From: Pseudomonadales bacterium | GTDB lineage: Bacteria > Pseudomonadota > Gammaproteobacteria > Pseudomonadales > Pseudohongiellaceae | Length of the DNA: 45,669 nucleotides | Direction: 5' to 3' | NCBI GenBank assembly: GCA_022819645.1 | Contig: JAJEGU010000037.1 | Span: 1 to 45,669, forward strand | Shown here: positions 15,288 through 24,794 of the stretch, piece after piece | How positions within the stretch are numbered: the stretch's first letter is position 1 | Layout: every line of letters starts with the position of its first letter | Notes under the pieces: generated by a model | Told to the model about the DNA's origin: nothing | The model's input: the letters and a program-made list of their open reading frames with translations, nothing else | Databases searched by the model: none | Made by a program: the position numbers and the translations under genes

Positions 15288-16532
15288 CTACCGCGTTGAT
15301 TCCTCCGGCGCGGCTCCCGGAAATCTTGCCGCGAACATGAAGACGAGCAGGCTGAGAGCGGAAAGCCCGGCAGCCGCGAGGAAGGACATGCCCGGGAAAT
15401 AGAATGCGGCATCCGGGGCGCTGTAAAGGGCGAACAATTGTGTCATCAGCAGGGGCCCGAGGATGGCGGTTATACTGCCCAGACTGCTGAGGGCGCCCTG
15501 CAGTTCACCCTGGGCATTGGCGGGAATCTGGGCTGTCATGATCGATTGCAGCGCCGGGGTCACAAAGCCCGAAAGCGCCGCAATCGCCAACCAGGGGTAT
15601 AGCTGCCAGCCTGTGGCCGCGAACGCATAACCGCAAAAACCGGCAATCATCGCAGACATACCCAGCAATCCCGTGCGAAAAGCGCCGAGAGCCGGTATTG
15701 CCCAGCGGATCAGAACGGCCTGCACCAGAATCATGAAAACGCCAGCGAAGCCCAGGGAAAATCCGATCTGGCTTTCGGACCAGGCGAACTTCTCCATGGT
15801 GTAGTAGGTCCAGGTGGCGGGCAGGGAGAAATGACCGAGCATGTAGAGGAAGTAGGCGAAGGCGAGACCGGCAGCCACGGGATAGCTGGCGATCTGCCGC
15901 AGGGCGCCCACCGGATTGGCGCGATTCCATTGAAACCGTCGCCGATTGCGCTTGCCGAGTGATTCGCCAAGCACAATGAAACCATAGACGAAATTCGCCA
16001 TCGCCAGGCCGGCGGCGGCATAAAAGGGTATGCGCGGGCCAAACTCGCCAAGCAGACCACCGATTACCGGCCCGAGGACAAATCCGCCGCCGAACGCGGC
16101 GCCCACCAAGCCGAAGCGCTGGGCTCTCAGATCAGGCTCGGTGATGTCAGTGATATAGGCGTAGGCCAGAGAGAATGTGGAACTGGCCGCCCCGGCGATG
16201 AATCGGGCCACAAACAGCCAGAAAAGCGTTGGCGCAAAAGCCATGAGCAGGTAGTCAAGACTTAGCGCGAGCAGGGTGTACAGCAATATCGGCCGCCGCC
16301 CGAAACGATCCCCCATGGCGCCAAGTATCGGCGCGGCGAAAAACTGCACCGCGGCGTAAGTGAACATCAGATAACCGCCGAGGGCCGAAGCGCTGGAAAG
16401 CGGAACGTCTCCCAGCCCCATGATCAGTTGCGGCATCACCGGCAGAATGATGCCGAAGCCGATGGACTCGATCAGCACCAGAATGACGATGAAGGCAACG
16501 GCGTGCCGCCGCTGCTGCATGGAAGCCGGCAT
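15288..16532 (-). CDS. MFS transporter, TetA/multidrug type
   Basis: 414 aa with about twelve hydrophobic segments. Motif A is seen between segments 2 and 3 (GDRFGRRP, residues 73-80), and segment 1 has ESIGFGIILPVMPQL as in TetA-like proton-coupled drug exporters. Substrate cannot be deduced. It follows the GMC remnant by six bases on the same strand. Confidence 0.85.
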   Translation of the reverse strand: MPASMQQRRHAVAFIVILVLIESIGFGIILPVMPQLIMGLGDVPLSSASALGGYLMFTYAAVQFFAAPILGAMGDRFGRRPILLYTLLALSLDYLLMAFAPTLFWLFVARFIAGAASSTFSLAYAYITDITEPDLRAQRFGLVGAAFGGGFVLGPVIGGLLGEFGPRIPFYAAAGLAMANFVYGFIVLGESLGKRNRRRFQWNRANPVGALRQIASYPVAAGLAFAYFLYMLGHFSLPATWTYYTMEKFAWSESQIGFSLGFAGVFMILVQAVLIRWAIPALGAFRTGLLGMSAMIAGFCGYAFAATGWQLYPWLAIAALSGFVTPALQSIMTAQIPANAQGELQGALSSLGSITAILGPLLMTQLFALYSAPDAAFYFPGMSFLAAAGLSALSLLVFMFAARFPGAAPEESTR

Positions 16533-16537
16533 GTTCC

Positions 16538-16843
16538 CTATTCCGCCACTGCGCTCCAGTTGTTGGCCAGATAATCCGCGGTGCGCCAGGCCAGGGCCTG
16601 GGCGGTGAGGGTGGGATTGCGGGCGCCGCTGGTGTCCATGACCGAGGCGCCGAGTATGCCGAGATTGGGCGCTTCGTGGCAGAAGCCCCAGAGGACTTCC
16701 AGAGCTTCTCGGATTCGGGGCTGGGCCGGTTCTGCGCCCTGCTGGGCAATCAGCGTACCATTGCCGCCAAGCGCTGCGGCGCCCACAAGACCGGCGCCCT
16801 TGAGCAGATTGCGCCGGCCGGGATTGGCCGGTTGCGCTTGCAT
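16538..16843 (-). pseudogene. GMC oxidoreductase remnant (N-terminal Tat signal joined to C-terminus)
   Basis: 101 aa from ATG 16841-16843. The N-terminus is a Tat-like signal (RRNLLKGAGLVGAAAL). The last 60 residues match the C-terminus of GMC-family FAD oxidoreductases (LGILGASVMDTSGARNPTLT, QALAWRTADYL). The FAD-binding domain and most of the substrate domain, several hundred residues, are missing, so an in-frame internal deletion has probably produced it. It could still be made as a small exported protein; no function is suggested. Confidence 0.65.
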
Positions 16844-16972
16844 GACATCATCGGGATCGGGTTTTTGCCTGTGCTCTCGCGCCACAATGCTGTCCAGGCC
16901 GCAAGGTGATGGCGCCAGCCTAGCAAATTCGCAGGCCGGGAGCGAGAATGACTGCGCCACAGCCCCTCCCCC

Positions 16973-17067
16973 GTCATTCTGCGTGGAGCGAAGCGTAGTC
17001 GCAGAATCTCGTGCAGTGGCCCCGCCAGGGGGATCCTGCGACTGCGCTTCGCTCCGCGCAGGATGAC
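16973..17067. repeat. Palindromic intergenic repeat, family 1
   Basis: Two inverted arms, GTCATTCTGCG..GAGCGAAGCG and CGCTTCGCTCCGCGCAGGAT, face each other around a short spacer. The same design recurs at 38329-38412. Together with more GC-rich inverted segments it fills the gap 16844-17203, in which I see no gene. Confidence 0.8.
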
Positions 17068-17203
17068 AGTAGGGGAAGGGGCTCCGCACAGGATGACGGG
17101 ACCAAGGCCCTGCCCGGGATGGCGGGAATGACTCCTGTTGCAAGCTGGCGCGGTTATGGCATAAGTTTGGCCCTGACAGGAACCGCATCCGGGAGGGGAT
17201 ATC

Positions 17204-17626
17204 ATGCTCGAGGGAATTCCAGGCTGGGTCCGCATTGCCGTCATTGCGGCGGCGGCATACGTTTTGCTCGTGGTCGCCTTCGAGTCCCTGATCGGCTACT
17301 TTCAGCCATTCGGCGGCGACAGCATCGTCATCATCACCACTGACGACAATGGCGCCCGCAGCGAACGGGTGCTTTCCCGGCGCGATATCGACGGCAATCT
17401 CTACATTGCCGCCAATCACTGGCCGCGGCTGTGGTACCGCCAGGCGATGGAGCGCCCGCAAGTGGAAGTGGCGACCGATGGCGATGGCGAACCCGAGCCC
17501 TACCTCGCCGTGCCGCTGAGCGGCGCCGAGCTGGAACGGGTGGCGGAAGTTTACGATGTCGGCTTGTTTGTCCGCTTTCTCACCGGCTTTCCGCCACGCC
17601 GTTTTCTGCGGCTGGACCCGCGCTGA
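17204..17626 (+). CDS. Membrane-anchored small protein, F420/nitroreductase-like barrel
   Basis: 140 aa. One N-terminal membrane segment (residues 8-30). The soluble part (SIVIITTDDNGARSERVL.., DGNLYIAANHWPRLWYRQAM, PQVEVA) resembles the split-barrel proteins of the deazaflavin-dependent nitroreductase/DUF385 group, in which the middle block contacts the cofactor. The ATG at 17204 is preceded by GGGAGGGG. The resemblance is moderate and the reaction unknown. Confidence 0.6.
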   Translation: MLEGIPGWVRIAVIAAAAYVLLVVAFESLIGYFQPFGGDSIVIITTDDNGARSERVLSRRDIDGNLYIAANHWPRLWYRQAMERPQVEVATDGDGEPEPYLAVPLSGAELERVAEVYDVGLFVRFLTGFPPRRFLRLDPR

Positions 17627-17681
17627 GCGGGGCCGGGGATGAGAGTGGATTTGCAGCCGTGAATTCCTGTGGCGCGGGCTC

Positions 17682-18578
17682 CTATGCCGCCTTCTGGGCG
17701 CAATAACGCCTGAGCTCAAAATAGCCGCCGCTCCAGGCTTCATGAAGTGGTTGAACCTGACCGTACAGGCGATGCAACTCGGGTGTGCGTATTCCCCCGA
17801 TCATCAAGCCAGCCATCAATTTGCAGGCGTTTTCCACGATTTGCACATTGGCCGCATCTTTTCCATGAAAATCCTCGAATTCCCGAATTTCAAGACCTGT
17901 TTCGGCCAATATTTCGCGGTAGGAGGCCGGACATTCCAGACTGGGCAGGGCGTAAGGTTCACAGATTGGCTCGATGTACCTTTCGTATTCCGCGTCGGTC
18001 AAGCCGTCGCGCGCCATCCAGTCTGTCGCCACGATTTTTCCCGATGGCTTCAGAATGCGGTGGACTTCACGCAGGAAATTGCGCCGGTCCATGTAGTGGC
18101 AGGCGCTTTCGATATTGAGGACCACATCGACGGAGTTATCGGGGAAAGGCAGATGCTGGGAACAATCGGCGTACTCAAAGGAGGCCAGGTTTTCAAGACC
18201 GGCTTCAGCGGCTTTCCCGGTGGCGATTTCAAGATGCAGGGGGACGATATTCACCCCGGTGACCCGACAGCCTCGTGACCGGGCGAGATGGATGACCGCT
18301 CCGCCCACACCGCAGCCGGCATCCACAACATGATACTGCCGTTCGATTTCAGCGGGAGCCACGGTGGTTTCCACCATCCGCACCATGGCGCGGGCATGGA
18401 TTTCCGAGTCCGTGAACCATTCGTTTGGCTTGGGGCACTCGCCGGGTTCGAACAGTCCGAAATGAATATGATCGCGGTTCCATCCAGTGAGATACAGCCC
18501 GCGGGTTTCCGTATCGTAATAGCCCACAACCTTTTCGCCATGCTCGGCAAAGGATTCCCTGACTGTGCTGTGAAACAT
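17682..18578 (-). CDS. SAM-dependent methyltransferase (class I)
   Basis: 298 aa from ATG 18576-18578; an ATG at 18630-18632 in frame would add 18 residues. Motif I is VVDAGCGVGGAVIHLA near residue 90, followed by GVNIVPLHLE, the acidic strand YADCSQHLPFPDNSVDVV, and LREVHRILKPSGKIVATDW, a layout like small-molecule (sterol/tocopherol/glycine-type) methyltransferases. It is divergent from the SAM-cycle operon and shares with it a palindromic site (18657-18678), so its expression may follow SAH/SAM levels. The substrate is unknown. Its stop lies inside a family-2 repeat. Confidence 0.78.
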   Translation of the reverse strand: MFHSTVRESFAEHGEKVVGYYDTETRGLYLTGWNRDHIHFGLFEPGECPKPNEWFTDSEIHARAMVRMVETTVAPAEIERQYHVVDAGCGVGGAVIHLARSRGCRVTGVNIVPLHLEIATGKAAEAGLENLASFEYADCSQHLPFPDNSVDVVLNIESACHYMDRRNFLREVHRILKPSGKIVATDWMARDGLTDAEYERYIEPICEPYALPSLECPASYREILAETGLEIREFEDFHGKDAANVQIVENACKLMAGLMIGGIRTPELHRLYGQVQPLHEAWSGGYFELRRYCAQKAA

Positions 18579-18656
18579 CTTCCCGCCCCATTTTGCTCGC
18601 GACTGGCGCAAGTTTACCAAGGGATTCCGCATGAATTCAGGATCGTACCCAAAATA

Positions 18657-18678
18657 TTTATCAAAATATTTTGATAAA
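18657..18678. promoter_or_regulatory. Perfect 22-bp palindrome, probable SahR operator
   Basis: TTTATCAAAAT followed directly by its reverse complement, between the divergent methyltransferase and sahR-like genes. ArsR-family regulators bind such AT-rich palindromes. Assignment to SahR rests on position; I cannot compare with a collected motif here. Confidence 0.65.
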
Positions 18679-18740
18679 CGATTGCAGTCGGGGGCCGATG
18701 CTGCTATTGTTCGCTCCCATTTTGCTTGCCTGCAACTGCA

Positions 18741-19757
18741 ATGAGCACCAATCCCGCTTCCATACTGTACGAAAGCAGCCCCCGCCCAGTGGCCGAGCCG
18801 CTGCTTACCCTCACCGCCCTGCACAAGGCCCTGGCGGACAGCCTGCGGCTGCAAATCCTGCGGCTGCTGAAAAGCGAATCCTTCAGCGTCCTCGAATTGT
18901 GCCGCATACTGGATATTCGCCAATCGGCGCTGAGCCACCACCTCAAGATTCTGCTGCAAGCCGGCCTGCTTTCCACCCGGCGTGAAGGCACTTCGATCTT
19001 CTACCGCCGCACGCTGGTGCACGATCACGCGGATTTTGCCGAAAGCCGCCGCCATGTCCTGGAAGCCATCGATACCCTGCCGATTTCGACCTCGCAAAAT
19101 CGCAAGATTCGTCAGATCCAACAGGAGCGCGGCCTCTCCTCGCTGCAATTTTTTCGCCGCAATGCCGGCAAGTTCCACGAAAAGCAGGGCTTGATTGTCG
19201 CCCATGATCAGTATTGCGCGAATCTGCACGACGTGATTGCCGGCCTCGGGCTGGAGAAGCAGGCCCGGGTGCTTGAAGTCGGCCCCGGCGAAGGCCAGTT
19301 GCTTGCCGAGCTTGCCGAGCGGTTCCAGCGTCTCACCGCCCTGGACAACTCGCCGGACATGCTGGAAAAAGCCCGCGCCACCGTTGCCGCCGCAGGTCAC
19401 CAGGGAATTGAATTCCTGCTGGGCGAAACCCGCTCGGTGACCGACCGGCAATTCGATCTCATCATCTTCGACATGGTGCTGCATCATATTCCGTCGCCGG
19501 CCATGACCATCAAGGACTGCGCGCGTCTGCTGGCGCCCTCGGGCACGTTGCTGATCTGCGATCTGACCCGTCACGACCAGGACTGGGTGCGGGAATCCTG
19601 CGGCGACCTCTGGCTTGGATTCGACACCGACGACCTGCAGGACTGGGCCGGTCAGGCGGGCCTGGAAGACCACCAGGGCTCCTTCCTGGGGCTGCGCAAT
19701 GGATTCCAGATCCAGATGCGGATGTTCAGCAAGAAGCGCGACGCCCGTTCCCGATAG
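18741..19757 (+). CDS. sahR: ArsR-family regulator fused to a methyltransferase domain (SahR type)
   Basis: 338 aa from ATG 18741 (a TTG at 18726 is also in frame). Residues 25-95 are a winged helix of ArsR type (LRLQILRLLKSE, LDIRQSALSHHLKIL recognition helix, GLLSTRREGTSIFYR wing). From about 145 a SAM-methyltransferase domain follows (VLEVGPGEGQLLAEL, ALDNSPDMLE, LIIFDMVLHHIP). Known: SahR regulators have this fusion and repress S-adenosylhomocysteine-cycle genes, sensing SAH through the domain. It heads metK-ahcY-metF-rsmE with 15 bases to metK, which fits exactly. Confidence 0.85.
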   Translation: MSTNPASILYESSPRPVAEPLLTLTALHKALADSLRLQILRLLKSESFSVLELCRILDIRQSALSHHLKILLQAGLLSTRREGTSIFYRRTLVHDHADFAESRRHVLEAIDTLPISTSQNRKIRQIQQERGLSSLQFFRRNAGKFHEKQGLIVAHDQYCANLHDVIAGLGLEKQARVLEVGPGEGQLLAELAERFQRLTALDNSPDMLEKARATVAAAGHQGIEFLLGETRSVTDRQFDLIIFDMVLHHIPSPAMTIKDCARLLAPSGTLLICDLTRHDQDWVRESCGDLWLGFDTDDLQDWAGQAGLEDHQGSFLGLRNGFQIQMRMFSKKRDARSR

Positions 19758-19772
19758 ACTGGAAAACAGCCC

Positions 19773-20954
19773 ATGCCCGACACGAGCCTGTTCACATCCG
19801 AGTCGGTGGCCGAAGGCCATCCGGACAAGATGGCCGACCAGATTTCCGATGCGGTGCTCGACGCCCTGCTCGAGCGGGACCCGAATTCCCGGGTCGCCTG
19901 TGAAACCCTGGTCAAGACCGGCATGGTGCTGCTTGCCGGCGAAATCAGCAGCAGCGCCACCATCGATGTGGATTCCCTGGTGCGGGAAGTGGTGCGCGAT
20001 ATCGGCTACACCAGCGCCGAGCTCGGTTTCGACAGCGAGGCCTGCGCCGTGCTCAATGCCCTGGGCCGGCAGTCCCCGGATATCGCCATGGGGGTTGATC
20101 CCACCGAACTGAAGGAGCAGGGCGCGGGCGACCAGGGCCTGATGTTCGGCTACGCCACCAGCGAAACCGATGTGCTGATGCCCGCGCCCATCACCTATTC
20201 CCACCGGCTAGTGCAACAGCAGGCCCGGGTGCGCAAGAACGGGGCGTTGCCCTGGCTTGGCCCCGACGCCAAAAGCCAACTCAGCTTCCGCTATCGCGAC
20301 GGGCGCCCGGAAGGCATCGAAACGGTAGTGCTTTCCACCCAGCACGCCGGTGATGTTCCCCTGGCCCGGGTGCGGGAAGCGGTGATTGAAGAAATCATCA
20401 AGCCTGTCCTGCCACCGCAATGGCTCGACCAGCGCACCAATTACCTGATCAACCCCACCGGCCGTTTCGTGATCGGTGGTCCTCACGGCGACTGCGGCCT
20501 CACCGGGCGCAAGATCATCGTCGACACCTACGGCGGCGTCGCCCGCCATGGCGGCGGCGCATTTTCCGGCAAGGATCCTTCCAAAGTGGACCGCTCAGCG
20601 GCCTACGCCGCCCGCTATGTGGCCAAGAATCTGGTTGCGGCGGGCATTGCCGAGCGTTGCGAGGTGCAGGTTTCCTACGCCATCGGCGTAGCCGAGCCCA
20701 CTTCGGTCAGCGTCGAGACTTTCGGCACCAGCCGGATTTCGCAGCAGCGTATCATCGAACTGATTCGCGCGCATTTCGAACTGCGGCCCAGGGGGCTCAT
20801 CGAGCAACTCGACCTGTTGCGCCCCATTTACCGCCAGACCGCGAGCTACGGACATTTCGGACGCGAAGAATCCGACTTCCGCTGGGAGCGAACCGATCTG
20901 GCCGAAATGCTGCGCTATGAGGCCGGGCCCACAGTCCGGGCAAGCAGTCAATGA
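19773..20954 (+). CDS. metK: S-adenosylmethionine synthetase
   Basis: 393 aa, full length. It makes SAM from methionine and ATP. N-terminal [25 protein letters not shown], the ATP motif [12 protein letters not shown] near 116, [21 protein letters not shown] and the P-loop-like [19 protein letters not shown] near 260 are all intact. Second gene of the SAM-cycle operon, 34 bases before ahcY. Confidence 0.97.
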   Translation: MPDTSLFTSESVAEGHPDKMADQISDAVLDALLERDPNSRVACETLVKTGMVLLAGEISSSATIDVDSLVREVVRDIGYTSAELGFDSEACAVLNALGRQSPDIAMGVDPTELKEQGAGDQGLMFGYATSETDVLMPAPITYSHRLVQQQARVRKNGALPWLGPDAKSQLSFRYRDGRPEGIETVVLSTQHAGDVPLARVREAVIEEIIKPVLPPQWLDQRTNYLINPTGRFVIGGPHGDCGLTGRKIIVDTYGGVARHGGGAFSGKDPSKVDRSAAYAARYVAKNLVAAGIAERCEVQVSYAIGVAEPTSVSVETFGTSRISQQRIIELIRAHFELRPRGLIEQLDLLRPIYRQTASYGHFGREESDFRWERTDLAEMLRYEAGPTVRASSQ

Positions 20955-20988
20955 GTCGGGGGCGGGGGCCGGAGCGGGAGTTGAGCAG

Positions 20989-22392
20989 ATGAATCATCTC
21001 ATGATCAAGCGGCGGGAAGATTGTCCACTGCCGGACTTCAAGGTCGCCGATATTTCCCAGGCCGATTACGGCCGCCGGGAAATCAGCCTCGCCGAAAATG
21101 AAATGCCCGCTCTGATGGCCCTGCGAAGCCGCTATGCCGGCAGCAAGCCGCTGCGAGGGGCGAAAATTCTCGGCTGCCTGCACATGACGGTGCAAACCGC
21201 CGTGCTCATCGAAACCCTGATGGAACTCGGCGCGGAAGTGCGCTGGTCCTCGTGCAATATCTTTTCCACCCAGGACCATGCCGCCGCCTGCATGGCCGCG
21301 GAGGGCGTTGCGGTCTACGCCTGGAAAGGCCAGAGCGAAGCCGAAGGCGAATGGTGCATCGAACAGACGATTCTCAAGGACGGCCAGCCCTGGGACGCCA
21401 ACATGGTACTCGACGACGGCGGTGACCTCACCGCCATGCTGCACGAGAAATACCCCGCCGTGCTTGACGGCGTGCACGGCATCACTGAGGAAACCACCAC
21501 CGGCGTCCACCGCCTTCAGGAAATGCTCGAAGCCGGCGAGCTGAAAGTGCCCGCGATCAATGTCAACGATTCGGTGACCAAGTCCAAGAACGACAACAAG
21601 TACGGGTGCCGTCACAGCCTCAACGACGGCGTCAAGCGCGGCACCGACATGCTGCTCGCCGGTCGCAATGCGCTGGTGATCGGCTATGGCGATGTGGGCA
21701 AGGGTTCGGCCCAGAGCCTGCGCCAGGAAGGCATGATCGTGAAGATCGCCGAGGCCGACCCGATCTGCGCCATGCAGGCCTGCATGGACGGCTTTCAGGT
21801 CGTTTCCCCCTGGCGCGGCGGCGAAAACACCGGTCGCCCGGAAGACATCGACGCCGAGTTGCTCGGCAGCCTCGACCTGATCGTCTCCGCTACCGGCAAT
21901 ACCAATGTCTGCGACGGTTTCATGCTGCAAAAACTCAAGGCCGGCGCGGTGGTTTGCAATATCGGCCATTTCGACAACGAGATCGACACCGCCTACATGC
22001 GCAAGCACTGGGAATGGCAGCTCGTCAAACCCCAGGTGCATCGGATTTTCCGCTGCGGCAGGGAACATCCCGAGGACTACCTGATCCTGTTGTCCGAAGG
22101 CCGCCTGATCAATCTCGGCAATGCCACGGGGCATCCGTCCCGGGTCATGGACGGTTCCTTCGCCAATCAGGTGCTGGCGCAGATTCACCTGTACCGGGGC
22201 AAGTTCGCCGCCAGGCCGGAGCCCGAGCGCGAAGTAACCCTGAGCGTACTGCCAAAGAAGCTCGATGAGGAAGTGGCGGCATTGATGGTGCAAGGGTTCG
22301 GCGGCGTCATCACTCGGCTCACCCGGGAACAGGCCGATTACATCGGCGTGCCGGTGGACGGCCCCTTCAAGCCGGAAAGTTACCGTTACTAG
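20989..22392 (+). CDS. ahcY: Adenosylhomocysteinase
   Basis: 467 aa from ATG 20989 (a second ATG four codons later is possible). It hydrolyses SAH to adenosine and homocysteine with tightly bound NAD. Visible are the substrate region [37 protein letters not shown] and the NAD loop [14 protein letters not shown] near 230, ending with the usual PFKPESYRY. Operon with metK and metF. Confidence 0.97.
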   Translation: MNHLMIKRREDCPLPDFKVADISQADYGRREISLAENEMPALMALRSRYAGSKPLRGAKILGCLHMTVQTAVLIETLMELGAEVRWSSCNIFSTQDHAAACMAAEGVAVYAWKGQSEAEGEWCIEQTILKDGQPWDANMVLDDGGDLTAMLHEKYPAVLDGVHGITEETTTGVHRLQEMLEAGELKVPAINVNDSVTKSKNDNKYGCRHSLNDGVKRGTDMLLAGRNALVIGYGDVGKGSAQSLRQEGMIVKIAEADPICAMQACMDGFQVVSPWRGGENTGRPEDIDAELLGSLDLIVSATGNTNVCDGFMLQKLKAGAVVCNIGHFDNEIDTAYMRKHWEWQLVKPQVHRIFRCGREHPEDYLILLSEGRLINLGNATGHPSRVMDGSFANQVLAQIHLYRGKFAARPEPEREVTLSVLPKKLDEEVAALMVQGFGGVITRLTREQADYIGVPVDGPFKPESYRY

Positions 22393-22420
22393 GAGCCTGC
22401 GGCGCAGGCTCCCAGCTCCG
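22393..22420. repeat. Palindromic repeat, family 2
   Basis: AGGAGCCTGCGGCGCAGGCT, a near-perfect inverted repeat between ahcY and metF. Related copies occur at 17645-17685, 29640-29680, 29926-29962, 40852-40874 and 42575-42738. Confidence 0.8.
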
Positions 22421-22447
22421 GTCAAACCCAGCCCGCAGGCATCCCAG

Positions 22448-23296
22448 ATGGCAACCCCGGCGACTGATTTCAGTGTCGAGTTGTTCCCGCCCAGAACCCC
22501 TGAAGGCAGGACCAGGCTCGACCGCGTTCACGCCGAACTTGCGGCGCTCGGGCCGGATTTCTTTTCGGTAACCTATGGCGCCGGCGGCTCATCCAAGGAA
22601 GGCACCCGGGGAATCGTGCTCGATTACCGCGCGGCTGGCTCGGAACTCGCGCCGCATATTTCAAGCACGGGGCGCGATCTCGATGTTGCGCGTGAGTTGT
22701 TGCGGGTCTATCGCGACGCCGGCATCCGCCGCATCGTCGCCCTGCGCGGCGACCTGCGACCGGCGCATTTGAAAACGGCGAACGTTTTCTACGCCAGAGA
22801 CCTGGTGGAGTTCATTCGCCGTGAGAGCGGCGACCATTTCCATATCGAAGTTGCCTGCTATCCCGAGATTCACCCGGAATCGCCTGGCTACGCCATGGAA
22901 ATCGAATACTTTCGGCAGAAGGTCGCCGCCGGGGCGAATTCCGCCATTAGCCAGTATTTTTTCAATGCCGACTCGTACTTCCGCTTTGTGGAAGCCTGTC
23001 TTGGGGTGGGCGTCGACTTGCCCATCGTTCCGGGGATCATGCCCATTACCAATTTTGCCAAGCTCAGTGCTTTCTCGGAAAAATGCGGCGCGGAAATACC
23101 CGCCTGGCTGGCGCGACGGCTGGCGGATTTCGGCGATGACCAGGCGGGACTGCGCGAATTCGGCGACGAAGTGGTCAGCGAACTTTGCCACCGCCTGCTT
23201 GCGGGCGGCGCTCCGGGGCTGCATTTCTACTCCCTGAATCTGGCTGGCCCGGTGCGCAGGATCTGGGAAAATCTGAATCTTCCCCAGCGCCGCTGA
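22448..23296 (+). CDS. metF: 5,10-methylenetetrahydrofolate reductase
   Basis: 282 aa TIM-barrel flavoprotein. It reduces methylene-THF to methyl-THF for methionine synthesis. The N-terminal FSVELFPPRTPEG contains the catalytic Glu, followed by FFSVTYGAGGSSKEGT, RRIVALRGD and the VPGIMPITNFAKL block. Its place in the SahR operon links re-methylation of homocysteine to SAH recycling. Confidence 0.95.
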   Translation: MATPATDFSVELFPPRTPEGRTRLDRVHAELAALGPDFFSVTYGAGGSSKEGTRGIVLDYRAAGSELAPHISSTGRDLDVARELLRVYRDAGIRRIVALRGDLRPAHLKTANVFYARDLVEFIRRESGDHFHIEVACYPEIHPESPGYAMEIEYFRQKVAAGANSAISQYFFNADSYFRFVEACLGVGVDLPIVPGIMPITNFAKLSAFSEKCGAEIPAWLARRLADFGDDQAGLREFGDEVVSELCHRLLAGGAPGLHFYSLNLAGPVRRIWENLNLPQRR

Positions 23297-23309
23297 TCTT
23301 GTCGCCGCC

Positions 23310-24041
23310 ATGCGCCAGACCCGACTGCATTGCGAAGACTCCCTGGCGGAAGACGCGCCCCTGCGGCTCGAAGCCGATGCGGCCCACTATCTCGGCAATG
23401 TGCTGCGACTGCGGCAAGGTCATTGCGTACACGTATTCAACGCAGCCGATGGGGAGTTTGTCGCCTGCATCGAATATCTGGGCAAGAAACACGCCGGGTT
23501 GCGGCTTGGCCGGCGGCTGCGCGAGGCGGTGATGCCGAAGCTCGATATCGAGCTGTGCCTTGGCCTTTCCCGGGGCGACCGCATGACCTGGGCCATCCAG
23601 AAATCCACCGAACTCGGCGTCGGCCGCATCACGCCTTTCCTGAGCGCCCGGGGAGAGAAGAAACCGCCGAAGGATCGGTCAGCCAGCCGGCTTGCGCACT
23701 GGCGCCGGGTTTGCGTCAGCGCGGTGGAACAATCCGGCGGCTTTCGCATTCCCGAATTCAGCGAACCGAAAGCTCTCGACGAAATTCTGTTGCGTCCGCC
23801 CGAGCCGGATCGTGAAAGGCTGCTGTTCGATCCGACTGGCGCGCAAAGCCTGCCCGAAGCGCTGCCGGGCAATCGCCTGCAGATCGTCACCGGCCCGGAA
23901 GGCGGGTTCGCCGAGCCCGAACGCAAGCTCGCCGCCCGCTGTGGATACTCGGTCGTCCGGCTTGGCCCGCGCATCCTGCGAACCGAAACCGCGCCGCTGG
24001 CGGTGCTGGCCATCGTGCAGCATCGCTACGGCGACATGTGA
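23310..24041 (+). CDS. rsmE: 16S rRNA (uracil-1498-N3) methyltransferase
   Basis: 243 aa SPOUT methyltransferase. N-terminal PUA-like domain (HYLGNVLRLRQGHCVHVFN), then GDRMTWAIQKSTELGVGRITPF and the knot motifs IVTGPEGGFAEPE and RLGPRILRTETAPLAVLAIVQ. Last gene of the SAM-cycle operon, 13 bases after metF. Its stop (24039-24041) is immediately followed by the target duplication of a transposon, which separates it from its terminator at 27626. Confidence 0.95.
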   Translation: MRQTRLHCEDSLAEDAPLRLEADAAHYLGNVLRLRQGHCVHVFNAADGEFVACIEYLGKKHAGLRLGRRLREAVMPKLDIELCLGLSRGDRMTWAIQKSTELGVGRITPFLSARGEKKPPKDRSASRLAHWRRVCVSAVEQSGGFRIPEFSEPKALDEILLRPPEPDRERLLFDPTGAQSLPEALPGNRLQIVTGPEGGFAEPERKLAARCGYSVVRLGPRILRTETAPLAVLAIVQHRYGDM

Positions 24042-24103
24042 TAAAAAAGGGAATTGAGCATTAAAATCAGCAAGCGGAGTAAGTCACTGATTTGGCACAC
24101 AAT

Positions 24104-24604
24104 TTACGGGGCCTGGTCGGTAAGGTTCAGTAGGGTCAGCAGGCAATCCCTCAACTCCAGCGCTAGGACTTCATCCACATGCACCCTGGGCGCTCCGCGT
24201 TCATACACAGACCTCTTATACAGCGCCTCTTGTTCGACTGTTGGTTGAAATTCCTCCCTGACATACTGGAAACTAAGTTCATGTATTTCGTACGCTTCCT
24301 TGCCTTGCATCTTTGTGAGCAGATTCGATGCGGTCTCCTCAGCCCACTGTTTTGCACCTATGGCTTCCGATAAACCTTCTCCATACTCGGTGAGTCGAAC
24401 AGGACTTTTCGACTCGGATGGTCTTTCGGGGCCAAACATGTGCCCAATTATCCGGTCAAGATTCGCCTTGATCGCGGATATATTGGACTTGAGGTCGTTT
24501 ACGGCCTTTACTGAGGTGTTGACCTTTTGCACCCACATGCCTATGCCGAACACCAAGGTAAGTGCAACAACTACAATGTAGTAATTATTGGTCCAGCCCT
24601 CCAT
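24104..24604 (-). CDS. Membrane-anchored protein of unknown function (transposon cargo)
   Basis: 166 aa from ATG 24602-24604, with GGGGAGG seven bases upstream. One N-terminal membrane segment (YYIVVVALTLVFGIGMWV, residues 8-25), then a likely coiled coil (VNTSVKAVNDLKSNISAIKANLDRI) and an acidic helical remainder. No family recognised. It is inside the transposon, opposite in direction to the transposase operon, and ends 30 bases from the left inverted repeat. Confidence 0.65.
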   Translation of the reverse strand: MEGWTNNYYIVVVALTLVFGIGMWVQKVNTSVKAVNDLKSNISAIKANLDRIIGHMFGPERPSESKSPVRLTEYGEGLSEAIGAKQWAEETASNLLTKMQGKEAYEIHELSFQYVREEFQPTVEQEALYKRSVYERGAPRVHVDEVLALELRDCLLTLLNLTDQAP

Positions 24605-24794
24605 CGAAATACCTCCCCAGTAGGCTAGAGAGCAGCATGATGCTACTCTGGGTGGGGGACTATATCCAAGTTTTGCACACCCATCAACCAGAATGCAATA
24701 TGTATCAGCCCGCCACAAAATGTCTATGAAAACCGCTTGACATCGTTGATTTAATTGACATAGTATAATCAGCAATATCGACGGAGTCAGTGAA

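Noticed and set aside
18579..20204. 840-aa frame that would extend the methyltransferase far upstream
   Set aside because: The extension lies opposite sahR and metK and has no domain; the methyltransferase starts near 18578 or 18632.
20955..20988. SAH riboswitch before ahcY
   Set aside because: The metK-ahcY gap is only 34 bases, too short; control is better explained by the SahR-like gene and palindrome.
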